Source: Planctomycetaceae bacterium
GTDB lineage: Bacteria > Planctomycetota > Planctomycetia > Pirellulales > Pirellulaceae
NCBI GenBank assembly: GCA_021298315.1
Contig: JAJTFC010000057.1
Location: forward strand, 1-32,385
Direction: 5' to 3'
Length of the DNA: 32,385 nt
Below the pieces are notes generated by a model. It did not search any database. It saw only the letters and a program-made list of their open reading frames with translations, and was not told where the DNA came from. Positions 26,703 through 32,385 of the stretch are shown here, in pieces. The position numbers and the translations under genes are program-made. Position 1 is the stretch's first letter. The number at the start of each line of letters is the position of its first letter.

Positions 26703-26828
26703 AGTCTCCAAACTTTGAGCTTCGAGTTAACCAGCCTGCCACAAAAAGCTGACCTACTTTCCTTTTGGATGTCTCGTCGAAGAGTTACGAATTCATCAAA
26801 GTTCTTTCAACACTTTTGGAATAAACGA

Positions 26829-29810
26829 ATGAGCAAAGACCATCGTCGATCGGTGATGCGAGGAATGGCAAAATCTGCCATCCTGTCTGCAAGCCTGCTT
26901 GCAGGGGCCATCTGCCCCCAAGTCGGATTTTCCCAAGAAGCTCCAGGTTCGGAGTATCCTCCTTTTGACAAAGTGACCGAAGGTTACACCAAGGTCGAGT
27001 CCAAATCGCCTGACCGGGGTGCCTTGTGCAAACTTTGGACCCGTGAAAAGGATGGCCAAGTCTTGATGGAACTCCCCAAGGACTTGCTGACCAAGAAGTA
27101 CTTCATCGCTTTGACCGTCAGCAGTGGCGATAAGTTCGCTGGCTTGCAGGCCGGTGATTACTACGTCTACTGGCGGATGTACAACAAACGCCTAGCGCTG
27201 ATCCTGCCAGAACTCGATATTCGCTCCAATGGCGAGCCCGAGTCGCGGTCTTCGGTCAAGCGACTTTTCACCGACACGGTTCTCTTGGATATTCCCATCG
27301 TGACGATGGCACCCCAAGGTGGCCCGGTCATCGATGCCGATGCCTTATTTGTCAATAACGCAGGCAAGTTCTTTGGCCCTAGTGTTCGGATCCAAGATCC
27401 TTCGCTGACCAAAGTCGTCAAGGCCAAGCCCTTTACCAAGAACACCGAGCTTGCCTTCGAAGTCGTCACCGCCGGTGGCAAACTCCAAACGATCCACTAC
27501 TCGTTTAGCGAAGTTCCAGAGGATACCGGTTATCGTCCCCGCAAAGCCGACCAGCGCGTCGGATACTTTGTCACCAACTACACCGATCTGGGTAGCTACG
27601 ATGATGACAAGAAGCGGGTCCGATACGTCACCCGCTGGAGACTCGAAAAACGAGATCCGAACCTCAAGGTCAGTCCTCCGGTAACTCCGATCCGCTTCTA
27701 CATCGAGCACACCACACCGGTTCGCTATCGACGTTGGGTCAAGCAAGGGGTCGAGTATTGGAACAAGGCCTTTGAAAAGATCGGTTACTCCGATGCGATC
27801 GAAGTCCTCTACCAAGATCCTCGCTCTCCTGCAACGATGGATCTGGATCCCGAAGACGTTCAGTACAACTTCATCCGTTGGCTCAACAACGATGTCGGAA
27901 CGGCGATTGGCCCAAGCCGCGTTCACCCCATGACGGGCGAAATTCTTGATGCCGACGTGGTTTTGACCGATGGTTGGATCCGTCACTTCAACTTCCAATA
28001 CCACGACCTGATGCCTGAGATCGCTATGGAGGGCATGACCCCCGAAACGATCGCTTGGCTCGGTTCTCACCCAAGCTGGGATCCACGCGTTCGATTGGCC
28101 CCAGAAGCCAATCAAAAGCATTTGCAAGGCATCTACGCATTGCAATCCCAACTCCCCTATGCTGGACACCCGCTGACGAAGCTCGATCCAAAGCTCATGG
28201 GTTCCTCCCCATTCGATGGGCTCTTTGGAAGAACCAGCCAAGTCAACGGTTACTGCAGCGCAGCTCACGGCAAGCAGATGGACATGTCGATGGCCCGCTT
28301 GGCGTTGGATCTGATGGACGAGAACGGTCAATTCTTGGCCGAACAAGAACCTCAGGCCGCTGGTGCAAAGCCCGAAGAGAAAAAGGCCGATAAGCCCAAG
28401 GAAGAAATGCTCGATGGGATGCCCGAGTCGTTCATCGGACCACTTTTGGCAGAACTCGTAGCCCACGAAGTTGGACACACCCTCGGACTGCGGCACAACT
28501 TCAAAGCCTCGAGCACTCTGTCGCTCAAGGAGATCAACTCCAACGGCACCAAAGGCCAACGCACCATCGCATCATCGGTGATGGATTACATCCCGATCAA
28601 CATGCCTTATCAACTCGACAGCGAGACACGAGGCGATTACACGATGATCGGTATCGGTCCATACGACTACTGGGCGATCGAGTACGGTTACACCCCTGAA
28701 GAGAACAAGCTGGGCGAGATTCTCAAGCGTTCCAGTGAGCCAGAGCTTCAGTACGCTACCGACGAAGATACCGGTGGACCGGATCCTTTGGCCCGTCGCT
28801 ATGACTACTCCAAAGATCCGCTCGACTACTGCGAGAACCAGATGAGATTGGTCAAGCTCTATCGCGAGCGACTCTTGGACAAGTTCGTCAAAGAGGGCGA
28901 TAGCTGGAGCAAGGCTCGCCGAGGTTACGAACTGACCCTCGGTGAACAAACCAAGGCAGTTAGCATGATGGCCAACTGGATCGGCGGTGCGACCGTCAAT
29001 CGAGACAAGAAGGGTGATCCGGGCAATCGTCAATCGCTGATCCCAATCCCAGCCGAGCAACAGCGCAAGGCTCTGGACTTTGTGATCCGCAACGCTTTCC
29101 GAGACGATTCGTTTGGACTTTCCAACGCGATTTTGACCCGGTTGACCAACGACAAATGGATTGACGAAGGGGTTCGCTCGATGGGCGAGTCGACTTTCCC
29201 AGTCCACGATCGAGTTCTGGGAATCCAAGCCAGTGCGCTGACGATGCTCATGAATCCAACGACTCTGCGTCGCGTTTATGACAATGAGCTTTTGGTTCCA
29301 AAGGATCAAGATGCCCTGACGCTTCCGGAGATGCTCGAGAAGGTTCAAACCGAAGTTTGGTCCGAGCTTGGAGCAAACCCAGAAGGTGAAGTCTCGGCTC
29401 GCAAGCCACGCATCAGTTCCTGGCGACGAAACCTGCAACGCGAGTACCTCGATCGCTTGATCGACCTTGCTGTTCCAGGCACCTCGGGCAACAAGGCCAT
29501 CACCAGCTTGGCCCTGATGCAACTCAAGGAAGTCAAGAAGAAGGTTGATGCAATCTTGGCCGGTGGCACACCGATGGATCCCTACTCGGCAGCTCACCTG
29601 ACCGAGTGCCAACTGCGGGTCACCAAAGCCCTCGATGGGATCTACATCTACAATGCACCGCAAGCAGGTGGAGGTGGAATGGGTCCGATCATCTTCGGCA
29701 ATGTCGTTCCTGGTGCAGTCGCTGCTCCAGCAGTGCAGTCTTCAGAGGCACCTGCTCAAGCCCCTGTAGAACAAACGGCTCCGAAGATTACTCCAGACGA
29801 AGCCAAGTAG
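26829..29810 (+). CDS. Large secreted zinc metalloprotease (DUF5117/DUF4953-type)
   Basis: The open frame starts earlier, but the ATG at 26829 follows GGAATAA and precedes a signal peptide (MAKSAILSASLLAGAICPQVGFSQ), so it is chosen; the product has 993 residues. The N-terminal half (about 30-330) matches the DUF5117 type (WTREKDGQVLMELPKDLL, then IPIVTMAPQGGPVIDADALF). The catalytic region has HEVGHTLGLRH (546-556), the HExxHxxGxxH zinc motif of metzincins, with SSVMDYIP downstream as a likely Met-turn. A Lys/Glu-rich linker (about 515-525) precedes the catalytic motif. The tail is rich in Ala, Gly, Pro and Gln (APQAGGGGMG ... SSEAPAQAPVEQ). It would degrade proteins outside the cytoplasm or in the periplasm. 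No membrane anchor is seen. A perfect terminator follows. Confidence 0.9.
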   Translation: MSKDHRRSVMRGMAKSAILSASLLAGAICPQVGFSQEAPGSEYPPFDKVTEGYTKVESKSPDRGALCKLWTREKDGQVLMELPKDLLTKKYFIALTVSSGDKFAGLQAGDYYVYWRMYNKRLALILPELDIRSNGEPESRSSVKRLFTDTVLLDIPIVTMAPQGGPVIDADALFVNNAGKFFGPSVRIQDPSLTKVVKAKPFTKNTELAFEVVTAGGKLQTIHYSFSEVPEDTGYRPRKADQRVGYFVTNYTDLGSYDDDKKRVRYVTRWRLEKRDPNLKVSPPVTPIRFYIEHTTPVRYRRWVKQGVEYWNKAFEKIGYSDAIEVLYQDPRSPATMDLDPEDVQYNFIRWLNNDVGTAIGPSRVHPMTGEILDADVVLTDGWIRHFNFQYHDLMPEIAMEGMTPETIAWLGSHPSWDPRVRLAPEANQKHLQGIYALQSQLPYAGHPLTKLDPKLMGSSPFDGLFGRTSQVNGYCSAAHGKQMDMSMARLALDLMDENGQFLAEQEPQAAGAKPEEKKADKPKEEMLDGMPESFIGPLLAELVAHEVGHTLGLRHNFKASSTLSLKEINSNGTKGQRTIASSVMDYIPINMPYQLDSETRGDYTMIGIGPYDYWAIEYGYTPEENKLGEILKRSSEPELQYATDEDTGGPDPLARRYDYSKDPLDYCENQMRLVKLYRERLLDKFVKEGDSWSKARRGYELTLGEQTKAVSMMANWIGGATVNRDKKGDPGNRQSLIPIPAEQQRKALDFVIRNAFRDDSFGLSNAILTRLTNDKWIDEGVRSMGESTFPVHDRVLGIQASALTMLMNPTTLRRVYDNELLVPKDQDALTLPEMLEKVQTEVWSELGANPEGEVSARKPRISSWRRNLQREYLDRLIDLAVPGTSGNKAITSLALMQLKEVKKKVDAILAGGTPMDPYSAAHLTECQLRVTKALDGIYIYNAPQAGGGGMGPIIFGNVVPGAVAAPAVQSSEAPAQAPVEQTAPKITPDEAK

Positions 29811-29834
29811 TACTTGGACAATTGAAAAGTATTG

Positions 29835-29869
29835 AAAAACACCCGCGACATTCGTCGCGGGTGTTTTTT
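29835..29869 (+). terminator. Rho-independent terminator after the metalloprotease gene
   Basis: A perfect 15-bp stem (AAAAACACCCGCGAC with GTCGCGGGTGTTTTT) closes on ATTC; the T-run is part of the 3' arm. It marks the end of ordinary chromosomal genes in the window. Confidence 0.95.
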
Positions 29870-29951
29870 ATTGGAAGCTCAAAGTTCGATCGCTTCGAGC
29901 CAAGCCCTTTATGAAAATATCAGTCGGAAGTGCGCCGGGCCTTACGCTCAT

Positions 29952-29977
29952 ACCAGTAACCCGAAGTGTAAACGAGG
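29952..29977 (+). repeat. AACCCGAAGTGTAAACGAGG-type short repeat
   Basis: The bases read as SNPKCKRG in one frame, close to the NPKRKRG-like pseudo-peptides that a dispersed planctomycete repeat gives. Only one copy is in the window, so the call rests on memory. Confidence 0.3.
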
Positions 29978-30023
29978 CAGCTGCAGAGTGAACGTCTCTA
30001 TCATGAACAGTCGCTTGCGGTCG

Positions 30024-30236
30024 GTAAACACCGCGCACGGATCGCAGATCCATGCTACGAGAAAACGTGGCGTAGAACGGGTCTCTGAGCCCGTTCTACG
30101 CAAACGCAAAGAACACTTGAGCAACGATCAATCAACTCCCTTACCCCGCGCCGCGATGGAGATCCCGGCGATCCCGGAGGGATCCAAGCCATTAGCCAGA
30201 GCTAAGCGTCAGCACATCCTCCGGTGGATCATGTCC
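30024..30236 (+). repeat. R element, copy 1
   Basis: Begins GTAAACACCGCGCACGG. First hairpin GGATC-GCA-GATCC; second hairpin GCGTAGAACGGG with CCCGTTCTACGC (30070-30101, perfect 12-bp stem, loop TCTCTGAG). Then a conserved single-stranded stretch (CAAACGCAAAGAACACTTGA, GCAACGATCAATCAACTCC) and a tail with GATCCCGGAGGGATCCAAGCC and CATCCTCCGGTGG. The last part is shared with copies 3 and 4. No gene lies in it. Confidence 0.9.
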
Positions 30237-30284
30237 AGAGGCGGAACAACGGGATGAAACGAACAGGCAAAATCCATCAGTGCA

Positions 30285-30830
30285 TTAGATTTCTCGCGAT
30301 CGAATCGACCGTCGACGACGCAAACCAAGCAAGCCGTCCTCAAGCCAACAGCGAGGGGTTTGCCCCCGATTTTTTGCTAAACCCACAACTGCTTGGCTCC
30401 CCTTCTCCCGCTGGCGGGAGCAAGGGGCGGGGGGGATGAGGGTGGAGCAGCACTGGGTCGCGCTGATCACTCCTCTAACAAATGCTTCGATTCGAGCACG
30501 AACACTAGGTCCATCACGGAGAATCTCAAAACCTCCAATGCGTAATACCTGGTACCCCAATCGCTTCATAAATTCATCACGAATGCGATCGTGTTCGATA
30601 CCCTCAGGACTCAAATGATGCTCGCCGTCGATTTCGATAACTAAGCTTAGTTCGACACAACAAAAATCGACTGTATAAGGGGGTATTGGATGCTCGCGAC
30701 GAAACTTTTGTTTGCAGCACTGCCTATTGCGAAGCCACAACCAGACTATTGAAACAAATTCATTCGCCATCCTACGTTGCGATCTGGCGAATTCAATTCT
30801 CTCCTTCGATCTTGCTCTGCTTCGCTTCAT
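30285..30830 (-). CDS. DUF559 (very-short-patch-repair-like) endonuclease-fold protein
   Basis: The ATG at 30830 has a strong AGGAGG ribosome site, unusual in this window. Residues 10-120 match DUF559: RIEFARSQRRMANEF, LWLRNRQCCKQKFRREHPI, YTVDFCCVELSLVIEIDGEHH and GYQVLRIGGFEIL. The Asp55, Glu66-x-Asp68 and His71 cluster resembles the active site of the PD-(D/E)xK/Vsr-like nuclease fold. Family members are usually 115-140 residues; here about 50 extra residues (from roughly residue 130) are encoded by palindrome P1 and the E repeat, so the original 3' end was probably replaced by repeat DNA. It is isolated, flanked by palindromes on both sides. A DNA-nicking role is inferred from the fold, not shown. 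Confidence 0.85.
   Translation of the reverse strand: MKRSRARSKERIEFARSQRRMANEFVSIVWLWLRNRQCCKQKFRREHPIPPYTVDFCCVELSLVIEIDGEHHLSPEGIEHDRIRDEFMKRLGYQVLRIGGFEILRDGPSVRARIEAFVRGVISATQCCSTLIPPAPCSRQREKGSQAVVGLAKNRGQTPRCWLEDGLLGLRRRRSIRSREI
30298..30379 (+). repeat. E element, copy 1
   Basis: A 39-base run (30311-30349) starting GTCGACGACGCAAACCAAGC is identical at 32328-32366. Similarity extends on both sides, to GATCGAA upstream and a GGG...CCCCCG stretch downstream. It lies inside the C-terminal end of the DUF559 reading frame, whose tail is therefore repeat-encoded. Confidence 0.85.
30399..30427 (-). repeat. Palindrome P1 at the 3' side of the DUF559 gene
   Basis: CCCCTT-CTCCCG, loop CTGG, CGGGAG-C-AAGGGG: a 12-bp stem with one bulged base, followed inward by a G-rich run and GATGAGGG. 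On the reverse strand it ends GGGGAGCC. It lies inside the terminal part of the DUF559 frame. Confidence 0.85.
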
Positions 30831-30935
30831 ATTCCCTCCTTAGAACTGGTTTCAAAATGAATACTAGATCCATGAATTCAGTGGGGAAGAGAGAATGGTG
30901 ATTTTTTATGAGCCAAACAGCCTGGTGCGCGCCAG

Positions 30936-30962
30936 CCCCTCTCCCCGAAGCGGGGCGAGGGG
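30936..30962 (+). repeat. Palindrome P2 at the 5' side of the DUF559 gene
   Basis: CCCCTCTCCCCG, loop AAG, CGGGGCGAGGGG: a 12-bp stem with one mismatch, followed by AGCT. It is of the same class as P1 but oppositely oriented, so the AGC ends of both point away from the gene. It is 106 bases upstream of the DUF559 start codon. Confidence 0.85.
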
Positions 30963-31016
30963 AGCTAGGATCTTTATTGGGACATTGATCCTAGATAACG
31001 CCCTCTGAGATCACAA

Positions 31017-31041
31017 ACCGCGCAGGGTCTGTCCCCGAGTT
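31017..31041 (+). repeat. Short direct repeat left of R copy 2
   Basis: ACCGCGCAGGGTCTGTCCCC and GAGTT; recurs at 31172-31196 with 2 differences. The two copies bracket R element 2. The start of the same motif occurs at 32365, the end of the window. Confidence 0.8.
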
Positions 31042-31048
31042 TTGTCAA

Positions 31049-31163
31049 CCGCGCACGGATCGCAGATCCATGCTACGAGAAAACGTGGCGTAGAACGGGT
31101 CTCTGAGCCCGTTCTACGCAAACGCAAAGAACACTTGAGCAACATTCAACCAACTCGCTTACC
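31049..31163 (+). repeat. R element, copy 2
   Basis: Nearly identical to copy 1 from CCGCGCACGG through GAACACTTGAGCAAC, with the same two hairpins, the second again a perfect 12-bp stem. After that it diverges (CATTCAACCAACTC, as in copy 4) and lacks the tail. Confidence 0.9.
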
Positions 31164-31171
31164 CCAAGCCA

Positions 31172-31196
31172 ACCGCGCAAGGTCTGTCCCTGAGTT
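31172..31196 (+). repeat. Short direct repeat right of R copy 2
   Basis: ACCGCGCAAGGTCTGTCCCT and GAGTT, partner of 31017-31041. The region from here to 31283 shows no gene but has AGGAGGG at 31260. Confidence 0.8.
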
Positions 31197-31283
31197 CTAG
31201 GTTGCTAGACTTGTCCGACGAACAAGATGTTGTAAAACAAATCAACACTTGGATGTTCAAGGAGGGTTCTTAGGGGATTCAGG

Positions 31284-31497
31284 ATGCCATATTACGATTT
31301 CATCTGGAATGATGAGCCTGGAGGCAATATGGATCATATCGCCGAGCATGGCCTGACAGGGTCATGATTTTAGCCGGTCATCTGGCTTACCGATTCTTTT
31401 TGGATTTGCCCCAGATGGCAGGTGTATCTTGGTTGTATACGAACAAATCGATGACATAACCATTTATCCAGTGACAGCTTACATAGTAGAGCAATAG
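31284..31497 (+). pseudogene. Inactivated toxin-like gene (BrnT/DUF4258-like)
   Basis: From the ATG at 31284 the frame reads MPYYDFIWNDEPGGNMDHIAEHGLT, a start I recognise from small BrnT-like proteins, then hits TGA at 31365. Another frame begins GHDFSRSSGLPILFGFAPDG near 31360 and continues through LVVYEQIDDITIYPVTAY to a TAG at 31495. The two halves match the front and back of one ~85-90 residue protein; the piece joining them (about 15-20 codons) appears to be missing, with a frame change. The gene ends one base before the ATG of an XRE-type regulator, the usual toxin-antitoxin layout. Ribosome slippage is unlikely to rescue it because sequence is lost. Family name from memory. Confidence 0.65.
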
Positions 31498-31498
31498 C

Positions 31499-31873
31499 AT
31501 GGCAGGAGAACGAGGCAAAAGAATTTATCGCAAAGCAACCAATGCTGAAAAGCAGCGGCACTCGAGGGTCCGTGAGCAGATCGCTAATGAATTACCCGAG
31601 ATCAAGCAGCGTGCAAGGGATCGCTTGTCTAGCGTGGTAGCCGGTGGGGTTCCGTTAAGGCAAGTGCTAAGTGCGCTTCGAACCGAGCGCGAACGCTTGG
31701 GTTTGAGTCTCAATGACATTTTCGAGCGCACTGGAATCGATAGGGCCGCCCTATCACGTCTAGAAAACAATGAAAATGCGAATCCAACGCTTGGTACTCT
31801 CGAGCGATACGCCGAAGCACTCGACAAGCAGATTTTGGTGGTGTTATCGGATGTCAAACCAAAAGCTCGATGA
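31499..31873 (+). CDS. XRE-family helix-turn-helix regulator, likely orphan antitoxin
   Basis: The 124-residue protein starts at the ATG one base after the broken toxin gene's stop codon, so its translation was probably coupled to it. Residues 1-45 are basic and helical (AEKQRHSRVREQIANELPEI), and 54-112 form an HTH_3 domain: LRQVLSALRTERERLGLSLN, DIFERTGIDRAALSRLENN, NPTLGTLERYAEAL. It ends QILVVLSDVKPKAR. Proteins of this size next to a BrnT-like gene act as antitoxin and repressor of their own operon. Here it is complete and the toxin is not, so any remaining role would be regulatory. If the preceding gene is not a toxin, it is a stand-alone regulator. Confidence 0.8.
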   Translation: MAGERGKRIYRKATNAEKQRHSRVREQIANELPEIKQRARDRLSSVVAGGVPLRQVLSALRTERERLGLSLNDIFERTGIDRAALSRLENNENANPTLGTLERYAEALDKQILVVLSDVKPKAR

Positions 31874-31887
31874 TGGGACCATTCCTC

Positions 31888-32080
31888 TAAACACCACGCA
31901 CGGATCGCAGATCCATGCTACGGGAAACATGCCGTAGAACGGGTCTCTGAGCCCGTTTTACGCAAACGCATAGAACACTTGAGCAACGATCAATCAACTC
32001 CTTTACCCCGCGCCGCACTGGCGATCCCGGAGGGATCCAAGCCATTCGCCGGTGGTAAGCGCTAGCGCCACCTCCGGTCG
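31888..32080 (+). repeat. R element, copy 3
   Basis: Starts TAAACACCACGCACGG only 14 bases after the regulator gene. Second hairpin now GTAGAACGGG with CCCGTTTTAC, where a C-to-T change turns one G-C pair into G-T and keeps the stem. The tail carries GATCCCGGAGGGATCCAAGC and GGTAAGCGCTAGCGCCACC. It joins directly to copy 4. Confidence 0.9.
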
Positions 32081-32244
32081 GTAAACACCGCGCACGGATC
32101 GCAGATCCATGCTACGAGAAACGTACCGTAGAACGGGTCTCTGAGCCCGTTTTACGCAAACGCAAAGAACACTTAAGCAACATTCAACCAACTCCCTGGC
32201 CCCAACCATTCGCCAGAGCTAAGCGCTAGCGCCACCTCCGGTCG
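32081..32244 (+). repeat. R element, copy 4
   Basis: Begins GTAAACACCGCGCACGG at the last base of copy 3, so the two are in tandem. It has the same G-T wobble in hairpin 2 (CCCGTTTTAC), the CATTCAACCAACTCCC of copy 2, and the GCTAAGCGCTAGCGCCACCT tail of copy 3, without the GGGATCCAAGCC piece. Confidence 0.9.
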
Positions 32245-32314
32245 AGCATGTCCAAGGCGCGTAACAAGGAGATTGAGCAAATAACACGCACCCCTGAACA
32301 TGTTCGATTTTCAA

Positions 32315-32385
32315 GATCGAAACGATTGTCGACGACGCAAACCAAGCAAGCCGTCCTCAAGCCAACCGCGCGGGCTCTGTCCCCG
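32315..32385 (+). repeat. E element, copy 2, running off the window
   Basis: Same 39 bases (32328-32366) as 30311-30349, then CGCGCGGGCTCTGTCCCCG, which resembles the short direct repeats around R copy 2. This suggests the E element and that short repeat are parts of one longer unit. Confidence 0.85.

Noticed and set aside
26682..26828. Earlier ATG for the metalloprotease
   Set aside because: It would place 49 non-signal residues before a clear signal peptide and would cover the dyad site; the ATG at 26829 has a better upstream sequence.
28572..29663. A 363-codon reverse frame inside the metalloprotease gene, and a 404-codon one at 27345-28559
   Set aside because: Antisense shadows of a high-confidence gene; they show no recognisable domain and no upstream ribosome site.
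31888..32244. R3 and R4 as integron attC sites
   Set aside because: They are structured and lie between small genes, but I found no paired RYYYAAC/GTTRRRY cores and no integrase gene.
29870..32385. CRISPR array
   Set aside because: Repeats are 25 to over 190 bases, irregularly spaced, with genes between them and no uniform 30-40 base spacers; no cas gene is present.

Overview
The window reads as a chromosomal segment of a planctomycete, most likely of the Pirellulaceae. Signs are a DUF1501 protein beside a DUF1549/DUF1553 protein, PEP-CTERM tails, Tat-type signals on an NHL-repeat protein and a xylose-isomerase-like protein, a large secreted HExxHxxGxxH metalloprotease, and mostly weak Shine-Dalgarno signals. 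This placement is inference from protein families; no rRNA or tRNA is present to confirm it.

Layout. 1-4107: four forward genes (an incomplete conserved protein, a rhomboid protease, lysA, a secreted glutathione peroxidase) closed by a strong terminator at 4151. 4196-10713: a reverse-strand, translationally coupled three-gene operon (DUF1501, then DUF1549/DUF1553 with heme-like motifs, then a PPC-domain protein) lying between two ~129-bp inverted repeats built on the hexamer TACTCG. 10872-13091: a membrane protein fused to a spermidine-synthase-like domain. 13092-13625: non-coding, with a second inverted-repeat pair. 13626-16494: a tight operon of NHL-repeat lipoprotein, site-2 protease and ApbE flavin transferase. 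16648-17711: one intact PEP-CTERM gene and one 5'-truncated remnant, tail to tail. 17926-19134: secreted lactonase-type beta-propeller. 19109-22380: reverse operon thrS, small protein, TatD-like hydrolase, whose end overlaps the lactonase gene. 22620-26006: CBS/DRTGG-type manganese pyrophosphatase, a putative methyltransferase, and a Tat-exported TIM-barrel protein. 26007-26828: 822 bases without a gene but with several hairpins. 26829-29810: large zinc metalloprotease with a perfect terminator.

29870-32385 is different in character: repeat-rich accessory DNA. Four copies of a structured element with two hairpins (R1-R4) alternate with small genes: a DUF559 endonuclease-like gene between two outward-facing palindromes, and a toxin-antitoxin-like pair whose toxin gene carries a frame-breaking internal deletion while the XRE-type antitoxin is intact. 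Direct copies of other short repeats bracket R2 and recur at the right edge.

The strongest candidates for something undescribed are the palindrome-bounded DUF559 unit, the R-element array that separates small defence-like genes, and the operon boxed by TACTCG inverted repeats. All functional assignments come from reading motifs by eye; no database search was run.
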